NCBI RefSeq assembly: GCF_040605455.1
Contig: NZ_JBEXCV010000002.1
Coordinates: 1 to 64,000 of the forward strand
Source: Embleya sp040605455
GTDB taxonomy: Bacteria > Actinomycetota > Actinomycetes > Streptomycetales > Streptomycetaceae
DNA: 64,000 nt
Reading direction: 5' to 3'
Positions 54,045-62,971 of this stretch are shown piece after piece. Position 1 is the stretch's first letter. Each line of letters begins with the position of its first letter. The position numbers were made by a program, and so were the translations under genes. The notes under the pieces were generated by a model. The model did not search any database. It worked only from the letters and a program-made list of their open reading frames with translations, and had not been told where the DNA came from.

Positions 54045-55001
54045 ATGCCCTCCGTGTCCCTGCTCCGTGTCACGGCCGCCCTCGGAGTGGCCGGGGCACT
54101 CGTCCTGACCGGGTGTTCCTCCGAGGGCGCCGACGGCGACAAGGGCGCCGAGTCCGGGCCGGTCGACACCCGCGAGGTGCGCACCGCCAAGGGCGTGGTC
54201 AAGGTTCCGGTCGCGCCCAAGCGGGTGGTCACCCTGGACATGGGCGAGTTGGACACCGCACTGACCCTGGGGGTCAAGCCGGTGGGGTCCGTGGTGGGCA
54301 GCCCCGGTGCCGGTTTCCCGAAGTACCACGGTGACAAGACCGCGGGCATCAAGGAGGTCGGCGCGATCGGTGCGCCCAATTTGGAGGCGATCGCGGCGCT
54401 GAAGCCGGACCTGATCCTGGGCAGCCTGGTCCGCGACGCCGATCGCTACGACGCGCTGAGCAGGATCGCCCCGGTGGTCTTCTCCGAGCAGGCCGGTACC
54501 CAGTGGCGGCAGAACTTCCTGCTGGACGCGGACGCGCTGAACAAGAAGGCCGAAGGCGACCAGGTGGTGGCCAAGTTCACCGCGCGGGCCAAGGCGCTGG
54601 GCGCCGGTCAGGGCAACCCGGCCTCGGTCAAGGTCGGCGTGCTGCGCTTCGTCGCGGGTCAGAACCGCCTGTACGGCAAGGCATCCTTCGTCGGCGGCAT
54701 CCTGTCCGAGGCCGGTCTGGGTCGTCCCGACGCGCAGAACGTGGACACGTTCATGGTCGAGGTCAGTGCCGAGCAGATCGAAAAGGCCGACGGTGACGTG
54801 ATCTTCGTGGCCACCTACGGACCCAAGGACAAGACGGACCACGACAAGGTGTTCGGCGGCCCGCTGTGGAAGACCCTCAAGGCGGTCCAGGCGAACCGGG
54901 CGCACGAGGTGGACGACGAATACTGGATGGTCGGTACCGGCTACACCGCGGCCGGCCACGTGCTCGCCGACCTGGAACGCGATCTGCCGAAGCGGGTCTG
55001 A
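54045..55001 (+). CDS. iron-siderophore substrate-binding lipoprotein
   Basis: This is a 318-residue FepB/FhuD-type (cluster A-II) binding protein. The lipobox LVLTGC places the anchor at about Cys24. VPVAPKRVVTLDMGELDTALTLGVKPVGSV and NLEAIAALKPDLILGS are hallmark segments. AAGGAG precedes ATG 54045. It is the fourth gene of the iron-box operon, 65 bases after the ATPase gene. The siderophore is not known, since no biosynthesis genes are in the window. Confidence 0.93.
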   Translation: MPSVSLLRVTAALGVAGALVLTGCSSEGADGDKGAESGPVDTREVRTAKGVVKVPVAPKRVVTLDMGELDTALTLGVKPVGSVVGSPGAGFPKYHGDKTAGIKEVGAIGAPNLEAIAALKPDLILGSLVRDADRYDALSRIAPVVFSEQAGTQWRQNFLLDADALNKKAEGDQVVAKFTARAKALGAGQGNPASVKVGVLRFVAGQNRLYGKASFVGGILSEAGLGRPDAQNVDTFMVEVSAEQIEKADGDVIFVATYGPKDKTDHDKVFGGPLWKTLKAVQANRAHEVDDEYWMVGTGYTAAGHVLADLERDLPKRV

Positions 55002-55222
55002 CCGGCGCATTCGGTGGCGGACCGAAGCTTCGCGGCCGGCGGCGCGACCCGGTTCGGGGGAGCGGACACGCGCAGCGCCTCCCGGCGGCCGGCGCCGGCC
55101 GATACCCCCGGGGAGGTTTCGCGGGCCTGCCGGGCGACAAACATCCAGGATGCCCTTGCGCCCACCGGGTCGGGTTCGGCCACGCGTGAGGGCGGTTCCG
55201 ACCGCGACGAACGGGGGCGCAC

Positions 55223-57376
55223 GTGTCGGAGGTCGACGACGGGCGCGCCGGCGGGCCGGTTCGTCCCCCGGACGCAAGCCACAACGAACTCGGCGGCACC
55301 GTATACGGCCCGAGCGTGCAGGCCCGAACCGTGCACGGCGGCATCCACTTCTCGGTACAGCGCCCGGACACCGCGGTCGTGCCCTGGCAACTGCCACCCG
55401 GGCCGCCGATGATCGATCGACGCCGCGAACTGGCCGAGCTGCATCGGCTGCTGCGCGCCGACGGCGGCCCGATCGTGCTGCTCAGCGGCATGCCCGGAGT
55501 GGGCAAGACGACGCTCGCCCTCGCGTGGCTGCGCGGCTTGGGCGAGGAGTTCCCCGACGGCCGGTTGTACGCGGATCTGCGCGGGCACGGCGACGGCCCA
55601 CCCGCCCGGTGGACCGAGATCGTCGGCGGCTTCCTGCGCGGACTCGGCGTGCCGGCGGGCGAGGTGCCGCCGGTACCGGCCGAACAGTTGGGTCTGTACC
55701 GGTCGTTGACCGCGCAACGCCGGTTGGGCGTACTGCTGGACGACGCGGCCACCGCGGCCCAGGTCAGACCGCTGTTGCCGGCCGGGCCCAATGTGACGGT
55801 GGTGACCAGCCGCAGCAGGCTGTCCGGCCTGTTGGTCAACGGCGGCGTGCCGGTCCACCTCGAACCGCTCGAACGGCAGGCCGCGGTGGAGCTGCTCGCG
55901 GCCACGATGAACGACCATCGGGTCCGCCAGGAGCCGGTCCAGGCAGGTGAGTTGGTCGACCTGTGCGCCCGGCTTCCGCTTGCCGTCCAGGTGGCCGCCG
56001 CGCGGCTGGCGGCACGGCCCAACCGGCCGATCACCACGATGGTGCGGGCGCTGGCCGACGAGCGGGGCCGGTTGGACGCGCTCGCGTTGGACGGCGACCA
56101 CACCGTCCGGGCCGCGCTGGATGTCTCCTATCGCGATCTGCCCGAGGCCGCGTCCCTGCTCTACCGCGGCCTCGGGGTGCATCCGGGGCCCGACTTCGGG
56201 CCGGTCGTCGCCGCCGCGCTGCTCGGCACCGGCGAGGGCGGCGACCCCGATGCCGCGCAACTCGTCCTGGATGTTCTCGTCGATCGGAACCTGCTCACCG
56301 AGGCCGCCGACGGACGCTATCGGTTCCACGATCTGATCCGGCTGCACGCGGTGGCCAAGATGTGCGATCGCCCGGCCCCCGAGCGCGCCGACGCGCTGCG
56401 CGCGACACTCGACCACTACCTCGCCACGGCCACCTGCGCCGAGGTGCTGCTCGAACCCCAGCACGCCACGTTGTCCCGCGACTACGCCCGCGCCGACGTG
56501 CCGCGGGTGGAATTCGCCGACCGGGGCGCGGCATTGGCCTGGCTGGAGCAGCATCGAGTCACCCTGTCGGCCGCGATCCGAGCTGCGGCGAGTGCGCGAC
56601 TACCGGTGTTGGCCTGGCAGTTGACCGACGCCTTGTGGCCGCTGTTCCTGCGTGGCAAGTACTTCGACGAGGCCCGAACGGCGCATGAGATCGGTCTGCG
56701 CGCGGCGCGGGAGTGTGCCGATCCGGCGGCCGAGTCGCGGATGTCGACGTCGGGCGGACTGAGCGAGCTGAGCGCCGGCAACCATGACACCGCGCTGCGG
56801 ATGTTCACCGAGGCGAGCCGGGTGTGCGTGGATTCCGGGGACGCGGTCGGGGCCGCTCGCACGCGTAACTACACCGGTCTGGCGCTGCTTCGCCTGGGTC
56901 GGCTGGACGAGGCGGCCGAGGCGTTCCGCGAGGCCGAGGCCCGGTGTCTGGCGTTGGGCGACGACCGCCCGGCCGCACTGGCCCGGTTCAATCGGGCGGA
57001 CGTCGCGCTGCGCTCGGGGCTGCCGGACCGGGCCGTCGAGTACGCGGAGGCGGCCCGGGTCGAACTGGACCGGGTGGGCGACGAGTACAACGCCGCTCGG
57101 GCGCAGGCGCTGATCGGCCGCGCGCTGTCGGCTTGGGCCCGGCACGACGAGGCGGACGCACAGCTGACCGCCGCCCTGGAGGTGCTTCGCGGGCACCGGG
57201 CGCCGGTGGAGGCGGCCCACGTGTTGTCCGCGCTCGCCGAATCGGCCGAGCGGCGTAAGCGCCCCGACCACGCACGGGAGCTGTACGCCGAGGCCCTGGA
57301 GTTGTACGGGGCGGTGCGGACGCCGGCGGCCGAGGTCGTCCGCGCACGGCTGCGCGACCTCGGTCCGCCGGGGTGA
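55223..57376 (+). CDS. NB-ARC/TPR (STAND-type) ATPase
   Basis: This is a 717-residue signal-transduction ATPase. A short N-terminal tag (VQARTVHGGIHF at 32-43) is a motif common at the start of actinobacterial STAND proteins. The NB-ARC domain has Walker A SGMPGVGKTT (88-97) and Walker B RLGVLLDDAA near 165, followed by a winged-helix part (YRFHDLIRLHAVAKM). TPR repeats cover about 490-710 (NYTGLALLRLGRLDEAAEAFREAE). It lacks the DNA-binding and BTAD domains of the SARP regulator downstream. Such proteins switch on ATP binding and oligomerise. The output is not visible: no effector domain is recognised. Confidence 0.87.
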   Translation: MSEVDDGRAGGPVRPPDASHNELGGTVYGPSVQARTVHGGIHFSVQRPDTAVVPWQLPPGPPMIDRRRELAELHRLLRADGGPIVLLSGMPGVGKTTLALAWLRGLGEEFPDGRLYADLRGHGDGPPARWTEIVGGFLRGLGVPAGEVPPVPAEQLGLYRSLTAQRRLGVLLDDAATAAQVRPLLPAGPNVTVVTSRSRLSGLLVNGGVPVHLEPLERQAAVELLAATMNDHRVRQEPVQAGELVDLCARLPLAVQVAAARLAARPNRPITTMVRALADERGRLDALALDGDHTVRAALDVSYRDLPEAASLLYRGLGVHPGPDFGPVVAAALLGTGEGGDPDAAQLVLDVLVDRNLLTEAADGRYRFHDLIRLHAVAKMCDRPAPERADALRATLDHYLATATCAEVLLEPQHATLSRDYARADVPRVEFADRGAALAWLEQHRVTLSAAIRAAASARLPVLAWQLTDALWPLFLRGKYFDEARTAHEIGLRAARECADPAAESRMSTSGGLSELSAGNHDTALRMFTEASRVCVDSGDAVGAARTRNYTGLALLRLGRLDEAAEAFREAEARCLALGDDRPAALARFNRADVALRSGLPDRAVEYAEAARVELDRVGDEYNAARAQALIGRALSAWARHDEADAQLTAALEVLRGHRAPVEAAHVLSALAESAERRKRPDHARELYAEALELYGAVRTPAAEVVRARLRDLGPPG

Positions 57377-57384
57377 GCCGCGAC

Positions 57385-57978
57385 TCAGCGAGGGGCGACC
57401 TCCCATACGGTCAACGCGTGCAGGATCGAAGCGTAGACCGGCCATACCGCGGCGGTGTTCGTGCGGCGAGCCGAGCCCGGCGCCGAGGAGCCGAGCCGAA
57501 CCAGGGCCAAATCCGGTCCACAGGCGATCACCGTGACCAGGGCGCCGGGATGCGCCGAGGCCAACTCGCGGTCTCGATCGACCAATCGCGCCCAGCACGG
57601 CGCAGTGTCCTCGGCGACGACCACCACGTCGGCCGACGCCAACCCGCTGCCGGGTAGTTCGGTTCGGGTGTGCTCGTCCACGGTGACCCGGCCGTCGCCC
57701 GAGCGGATCAGCACGGTGACCGAGAGCACGTCACGTCGGGCCGATCCGCCCACCGGCCGGAGTCCGGGGTCCCGCGGGCATCCGGCTTCCTGCGGGCATC
57801 GGGCGCCCTTCGGGCGTCCCGCTTCTGCCGGGTATCCCGCTCCCCTCAGGCTTCCCGTCCTTCCCAGACCTTCCGCCTTTCCCAGGCCTACCCTCTTTCC
57901 CGGGCTTCCCGTTTCTCCCGGGCTTCCCGTTTCTCCCGGGCATTCCGCTTCCCCCGGGCATCCCGAGAGCCCCGTCAT
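57385..57978 (-). CDS. protein with collagen-like Gly-X-Y repeats, unknown function
   Basis: This is a 197-residue ORF whose ATG overlaps the stop of the upstream gene by 4 bases (ATGA), which argues that it is translated. Residues about 5-75 have Gly at nearly every third place (PGETGSPGETGSPGK), ending in Cys/Pro-rich turns. The remaining 120 residues form a small beta-rich domain (VTVLIRSGDGRVTVDEHTR, ADVVVVAEDTAPCWARLVD). The DNA of the first part is an 18-base tandem repeat that also reads as repeats in the other frames. I do not recognise a family. Confidence 0.6.
   Translation of the reverse strand: MTGLSGCPGEAECPGETGSPGETGSPGKRVGLGKAEGLGRTGSLRGAGYPAEAGRPKGARCPQEAGCPRDPGLRPVGGSARRDVLSVTVLIRSGDGRVTVDEHTRTELPGSGLASADVVVVAEDTAPCWARLVDRDRELASAHPGALVTVIACGPDLALVRLGSSAPGSARRTNTAAVWPVYASILHALTVWEVAPR
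57840..57975. repeat. degenerate 18-base tandem repeat inside the collagen-like gene
   Basis: CCCGGGCTTCCCGTTTCT occurs twice in a row (about 57898-57933) and drifts on both sides (GGCATTCCGCTTCC, GGCTTCCCGTCCTT). The 18-base period codes six residues. Such repeats change length easily by slippage. Confidence 0.8.
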
Positions 57979-59195
57979 CGGAGCGGTCCCGGCAGGTCGG
58001 CGACGCGGGCGAAGGGTCGACTCGAAGGCGCCTTCAGCTTGAGGTGGCGGTACATCAGGCCGCGCGTGTTCCGCGCGAAGGCGCCCGGCTGGGAGGTGAT
58101 CCTGGTGGCCACCCGGTCGTAGTCCGCCCGGCGAAACTCCTCAGGAATCCTGGACAGTTGCGCGAGCATCGACCGGCGATGCCGGATCCGCGGCGCGAAT
58201 TCGGCCAACTCGCCCAGCGGCGAGGCCGGATCGATGTCCGCCTCCGGGTAGGTCGCCAGCGCCACCGGCGCCCCGGTGGCCGTTGCGTACAGACTCAGCG
58301 AGCCGTGGTCACCGACCACGCAGTCCGCCGAGACCAGCACGCCCCGCCAGTCGTCCTCCGGTGGGATCAGCGTCAGGCCCTCGCGCAACGACTCGGCGAG
58401 CCAGGAACGCACCTGCCAGGCGCCGTGCCCGCTCCACACGTTCGGATGCATCAGCGCCGTCACCCGGTAGGCGTCGCGCGGCAGTTCCACGGTCATCCGA
58501 TGCAGCAGTTCGGGGGTGCGGCCGAGCAGCGAGTTGCCGCCCCAGGTCGAGGTGACCACGACGTGTCGCTGCCGGGCGCCGATCCGCAGTGCGTCGCGAT
58601 AGCGCGCCCGGTCGGGGCGACTCGCCACCAGGCAGTCGTAGTTGGGATCACCGGCGACCACTGCCACGGCCACCGCCTCCGGGCAGGTGGTGCCGAGCCG
58701 GGTCAACTCCTCGGTGTGCGCGAGCAGGATGGTGGCCGGCACCAACTGCCCGTCCCGGATCAGCCATTGCGCCGACAGTCCGTACGTTCCACGGGCGGCG
58801 ACCGCACGCCCACCGTGCGGGGCGGAGACCAGCTTGTTGTGCCCCGCACCGTGCGCCATCACCACCACCGGCGCGTCGAGTTCGTGCAGCCCGCCGTGCC
58901 CGGCGGCCAACGCGAGGTCGAACCGCATGTCCACCGCGCGCTGCCACGGCAATGTGGTGGCCCCGAGCCGGTCCAGGAACTCCGCGACGCCCGAGGAGAA
59001 GACCGTGGGCGCCATGGTGAAGAACACCTCCACCCGCAAATCCCCTTCCAGGAGCCGGACGGCTTCGATCAGGCGCTGGCCCGACGTGACGTTGTGCACC
59101 ACGACGAGCACCCCTCGCACCGCCGATCGAGTCGTCCACCGTGCCGCGTCCGGTCGGACGGGTACGGGTCTCCTGTCGCCTGCCATGATCGTCAT
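57975..59195 (-). CDS. CDP-glycerol glycerophosphotransferase-like / GT-B-fold protein
   Basis: This is a 406-residue cytoplasmic protein. LVVVHNVTSGQRLIEAVRLLEGDLRVEVFFTMAP opens a Rossmann-like domain. VVVMAHGAGHNKL, TSTWGGNSLLGRTP and VLVSADCVVGDHGSLSLYATATGAPVAL resemble the CDP-glycerol glycerophosphotransferase / UDP-GlcNAc 2-epimerase-like fold, where GDHGS binds the nucleotide. Proteins like it occur in Streptomyces gene sets, sometimes mislabelled as translation factors. ATG 59195 follows GGAGG by 5 bases; longer starts up to 59324 lack good ribosome-binding sites. It is co-translated with the collagen-like protein. Confidence 0.7.
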   Translation of the reverse strand: MTIMAGDRRPVPVRPDAARWTTRSAVRGVLVVVHNVTSGQRLIEAVRLLEGDLRVEVFFTMAPTVFSSGVAEFLDRLGATTLPWQRAVDMRFDLALAAGHGGLHELDAPVVVMAHGAGHNKLVSAPHGGRAVAARGTYGLSAQWLIRDGQLVPATILLAHTEELTRLGTTCPEAVAVAVVAGDPNYDCLVASRPDRARYRDALRIGARQRHVVVTSTWGGNSLLGRTPELLHRMTVELPRDAYRVTALMHPNVWSGHGAWQVRSWLAESLREGLTLIPPEDDWRGVLVSADCVVGDHGSLSLYATATGAPVALATYPEADIDPASPLGELAEFAPRIRHRRSMLAQLSRIPEEFRRADYDRVATRITSQPGAFARNTRGLMYRHLKLKAPSSRPFARVADLPGPLR

Positions 59196-59460
59196 CCATG
59201 CCTCCATGAGCGTCGTCACCACCGGACGGGCCCGTTCCCCCGTGACCGGGCGGTCGGTTCGGTCGATCCCCTCGATCGGGTCGATCCCGTCGATACGGTG
59301 AATCACCGTCGACAACATGGACATCCCCGACTCACCGGATGAATTCCTTGCAGGTCGCCTGCAATGGACCTGCAATGGGTTCGCACAAGTACGGCAACCG
59401 GAATGAGCCGTCACGCATAGGCGATTTCCGGTCGGATTGCGGGTGTCGCTTCTGGTGGCG

Positions 59461-59481
59461 CTGTGGCTGAACGTGCCACAG
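59461..59481. promoter_or_regulatory. inverted repeat upstream of the SARP regulator
   Basis: CTGTGGC (59461-59467) and GCCACAG (59475-59481) form a perfect 7-base dyad, 65 bases before the regulator start and in the 350-base gap to the divergent gene. The rest of the gap 59196-59545 has T-C-G-A-T-C-rich direct repeats near 59270-59300 but no gene. Confidence 0.4.
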
Positions 59482-59545
59482 TGGTTGGACGACACCTCGG
59501 CACCGGGCGCATCGGCCAGGAGAACTGGGGCGGGGGGATGACGCG

Positions 59546-62500
59546 GTGCTATCGATCCGTGTGCTGGGCCCGATGGAGCTGTGGGTGGACGGCACGCAGC
59601 ACTCCTTGGGCTCGGTCAAGGAGCGGTGTGTGCTGGCCGTCCTGTTGGGCGCCGAGGGCACCGCGGTCTCCACTGATTCGATGATCAGTCGGGTATGGGA
59701 CGACGAGCCGCCGGTCACCTCGGTCGAGACCTTGCGCAGCTACGTCTCCCGATTACGCAACCGACTGCGCGTCGCGGGCGACGGCGTGCGATTGTCCTCG
59801 GATTCGCGGACCTATCGGCTGCTGGTGGACGCCGAGGCGGTCGACTTCCGCCGGTTTCGCCGGTTGCACGAACAGGCCGGCGCCACCGAGGATCCGGAGG
59901 CGGCCGCCGACCTGCTGCGCGTGGCCGAACGACTCTGGCGCGGGCAGCCGTTCGCGGGACTCCCGGGCCTGTGGGTGCAGTCCATGCGGGAGAAGCTCAA
60001 GGAGCAGCGCAGACAGATCCGCGAGCGGCGCATCCACCTCGAACTCGGCCTGGGTCGCCACGCCGAAGTCGTGGGCGAGTTACGGGACCTGGCGGCGCGG
60101 CACCCCGTTGCCGAGCCGGTGGTGGCCGATTTGATGCTCGCTTTGTATCGGTGCGGGCGCTACAGCGAGGCGCTGGAGACCTATCGGCGAACCCGGGCCC
60201 GGTTGAGCACCGAATTGGGCGCGGATCCGGGGCCGGATCTGGAGCGCCTGCACACCCGATTGCTGCACCGGGACCCGGCCTTGTCGGCGCCCGCCCGGTC
60301 GCGCAAGGAACCGCGGATCCGGGCGCCGGCGGCGGCACCGCCCGCGACGGCACCCGACACACTGCTGCGGGACACCCGGCATTTCATCGGCCGTACCGCC
60401 GAACTGGCCCGGCTGTTGCGCGAGGACGACATCGGCACCGCGCTGCCGATCACGGTGATCTCGGGTCTGGCCGGAGTGGGCAAGACCTGCCTGGCGATCC
60501 ACGCCGCGCACCTGATGCGGGCGAGCTATCCCGACGGCCGGTTGTATCTGAACCTGCATGCACACGATCCGCACGAGTCGCCGATCGAACCGACCGAGGC
60601 ACTCGGGTCACTGCTGATCTCGATGGGCATGCCGGCGCAGCACCTGGCGCTGACCCCGGACCTGCGGGCGGCGCAATGGCGGCGGGAGATGGCCGATCGA
60701 CGGGCGTTGATCGTGCTCGACGACGTCCGGGACGCCGCGCAGGTGCGACTGCTGCTTCCGGGCAGCCCCAGTTGCCGGGTCCTGGTGACCAGTCGGCGCC
60801 GACTCACCGACCTCGAAGGCGCCGGCCCGCTGTCCCTGGAGGTACCCGACACCGCGGACGCGGCGGCGCTGTTCACCCTGATCGCGGAGGAGTCCCGGAG
60901 GCTGGACGACGCGGACCGCGCACTGGTCGACGAGATCGTGAACCGGTGCGGAAATCACCCGTTGGCGGTGCAGCTCACCGCGAATCGCTTTCGGCATCGC
61001 GCCTGGCGGGTACGCGATCTGGCCACACGCCTGGCCGAGGCGGCCCGACGCCTGGACGTGATCGACGCGCCGCCCGGTATCTCGATGGCGTTCGACCTGT
61101 CCTACGCGGAGTTGGGACCGGCCGCGCAATCGGTCTTCCGCCGACTCGCACTGCATCCCGGCCCCAACCCGTCCTGGCTCGCCGCGGTGGCGGTGTGCGG
61201 CCTCGAAGCGGACGAGACCCGGCGCGGCATGGACGAGTTGGTGGAGGCGCACCTCGTGGACGAACCCGCCCACGACCGCTACCGCTTCCACGACCTGGTG
61301 CACGACTTCGCGATGCACACGGCACACCGCGAGGAGCCGGATGGCGAACGCGCCGACGCGGTACGGCGCGTGCTCGACCTGTATCTGGACCTGGCGGACC
61401 GGGCGGACCGGCTCGCCTATCCGCACGGGCGACGCTCGGGCCTGGTACCGGTGCCCGCGCAGCGGGCAAAGGCGCCGTTCGCCACGGCCGAGGAGGCGGA
61501 GGAGTGGCTCGGCCGCGAGCGGTCGAACCTGGTGGCCGCCACGCGACTGGCCGGCACCGAGTCACCCGAGCACATTCGGTTCCTGCCCGAGGTGTTGACC
61601 CGGTCGCTCTTGAAATGGGGCTCGTGGGAACTCGCCCGCGACCTGTACACCGCCTCGCTCACAGCGTGGCGCCGGGCCGGTACGCGCGAGCCCAGGGCGG
61701 AAACGCATCTGCTGATCGAGCGCGCGTCGATCCAGTGGCGTCTGGGCGCGCACGAGGCCGCCTTCGCGGACGCAGCCGAGGCTCTCGCGCTGGCCGAGGA
61801 CGCGAAGGATCCGCACGGCCAGGCCGAGGCGCTCGCCGAGCTCGGCGCCACGCACGTGCGCGCGGGCCGTTTCACGGCCGCGCTCGATCATCTGGATCGC
61901 GCGCTCACCGTGCACCGCGACATCGACAATCCACACGGCCGGGCCGGAATCCTGCTGCATCTCGCGGTGGCCCTCGGGCACCTGCGGAGATACGAACAGG
62001 CCACCAGCCGGTTGTTCACCGCACGCGATGTCTACGAATCTCTGGGCGAGCGGCGCGAGCTGGCGAAAATCCTCAACAACATCGGCGAGCTGTATTTTCT
62101 CCAAAACGACTTCGACAATGCGGAACGGTACTACCTGGAATCACTCGAAGTGGCCCGCCGCAGCAATGGCCGCGCCGAATTCGCGGTGCTCATGAACAAT
62201 CTCGGCCAGGTCGCACTCGCACGTGGGAATCCCACCGGCGCGCTGGAGCGCTACGCACAGGCGCTGCATGTCTACCGACAAATCAGCGATCTGCGCTGCG
62301 AGGCCGACACGCGGATCAACGTCGGCCTGGCCCATCTGGCGATGGGCGCGCCGGGTGAGGCGCTCACGCACTTCGCCCAGGGGCGGGCGATCGCCGATCG
62401 CATCGGCGACGTCCTGCACCGGCAACGGGCCGCCGCCGGTTTCGCCCGGGCCCACTTCGACCTGGACAACCCGGTCGCCGCCCGGGCCGAGTACCACACG

Positions 62501-62707
62501 AGCGCCGAGCTGGCCCACGAGATGGGCACCGAGCTGGAGGAAGCCCACGCCCTCGCCGGCCTGGCGCGGACGACCGAGACACTCGACGGCGAACTCGCCG
62601 CCCGCCCGCTGTGGTCATCCGCGCTGGCCGTCTACGAACGACTGGGCGCCACCGAGGCCGACGAGGCACGCAACGCGCTCGGCGACCTCGACGACTCCGC
62701 ATCGTGA
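59546..62707 (+). CDS. SARP-family (AfsR/DnrI-like) regulator with BTAD, NB-ARC and TPR domains
   Basis: This is a 1053-residue regulator. Residues 1-95 are an OmpR-type winged helix (IRVLGPMELWVDG, VETLRSYVSRLRNRL). Residues 97-245 are the BTAD domain. NB-ARC has Walker A SGLAGVGKT (306-314) and RALIVLDDVRDAAQ as Walker B. TPR repeats fill 690-1040 (KILNNIGELYFLQNDFDNAERYYLESLEVARR). AfsR-type proteins turn on secondary-metabolite pathways; ATP and phosphorylation tune them. GGGGGG precedes GTG 59546. Its target genes may be the adjacent divergent pair or the ATP-grasp locus. Confidence 0.93.
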   Translation: MLSIRVLGPMELWVDGTQHSLGSVKERCVLAVLLGAEGTAVSTDSMISRVWDDEPPVTSVETLRSYVSRLRNRLRVAGDGVRLSSDSRTYRLLVDAEAVDFRRFRRLHEQAGATEDPEAAADLLRVAERLWRGQPFAGLPGLWVQSMREKLKEQRRQIRERRIHLELGLGRHAEVVGELRDLAARHPVAEPVVADLMLALYRCGRYSEALETYRRTRARLSTELGADPGPDLERLHTRLLHRDPALSAPARSRKEPRIRAPAAAPPATAPDTLLRDTRHFIGRTAELARLLREDDIGTALPITVISGLAGVGKTCLAIHAAHLMRASYPDGRLYLNLHAHDPHESPIEPTEALGSLLISMGMPAQHLALTPDLRAAQWRREMADRRALIVLDDVRDAAQVRLLLPGSPSCRVLVTSRRRLTDLEGAGPLSLEVPDTADAAALFTLIAEESRRLDDADRALVDEIVNRCGNHPLAVQLTANRFRHRAWRVRDLATRLAEAARRLDVIDAPPGISMAFDLSYAELGPAAQSVFRRLALHPGPNPSWLAAVAVCGLEADETRRGMDELVEAHLVDEPAHDRYRFHDLVHDFAMHTAHREEPDGERADAVRRVLDLYLDLADRADRLAYPHGRRSGLVPVPAQRAKAPFATAEEAEEWLGRERSNLVAATRLAGTESPEHIRFLPEVLTRSLLKWGSWELARDLYTASLTAWRRAGTREPRAETHLLIERASIQWRLGAHEAAFADAAEALALAEDAKDPHGQAEALAELGATHVRAGRFTAALDHLDRALTVHRDIDNPHGRAGILLHLAVALGHLRRYEQATSRLFTARDVYESLGERRELAKILNNIGELYFLQNDFDNAERYYLESLEVARRSNGRAEFAVLMNNLGQVALARGNPTGALERYAQALHVYRQISDLRCEADTRINVGLAHLAMGAPGEALTHFAQGRAIADRIGDVLHRQRAAAGFARAHFDLDNPVAARAEYHTSAELAHEMGTELEEAHALAGLARTTETLDGELAARPLWSSALAVYERLGATEADEARNALGDLDDSAS

Positions 62708-62708
62708 C

Positions 62709-62804
62709 TCACACGAGGCCGGGGAAGAACCACGGACCGACCGTCGACCAGAAATCGCCGACGCCCATCATGAAGGTTGTGGGCAGGTAAAACAGAGCAG
62801 TCAT
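62709..62804 (-). CDS. 31-residue hydrophobic/aromatic peptide downstream of the ATP-grasp gene
   Basis: A small ORF starts with ATG 62804, nine bases after GGAAAGG (62820-62814). It begins MTALFYLPTTFMMGVG and ends TVGPWFFPGLV, with four Phe and two Trp. It ends one base from the stop of the convergent SARP gene. The 5' region is AT-richer: TTCACT and TATATA-like boxes near 62935-62960, and CCTGTT/AACAGG (62823-62848) could fold just before the ribosome-binding site. It could be a precursor or signalling peptide. Nothing in it proves that it is modified. Confidence 0.5.
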   Translation of the reverse strand: MTALFYLPTTFMMGVGDFWSTVGPWFFPGLV

Positions 62805-62971
62805 CAGCAGATGCCTTTCCAACCTGTTACGAATTACGCGGCAACAGGGAACGTTTCCGTATCCGAGTTCCGCAGCAGGAACGGTAACAGTGCAGGCGGG
62901 GGTCAGGCGACGTTTTGGCACTGCGGAGACAACATATATATCTGAGGGTCCGTCAGTGAATTTGTTTCGCC

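Noticed and set aside
57731..57961. Minus-strand 76-codon Gly-X-Y frame as a separate collagen gene
   Set aside because: The more regular Gly-X-Y pattern comes from the DNA repeat; the frame that starts at 57978 has the ATGA junction and continues into a non-repeat domain.
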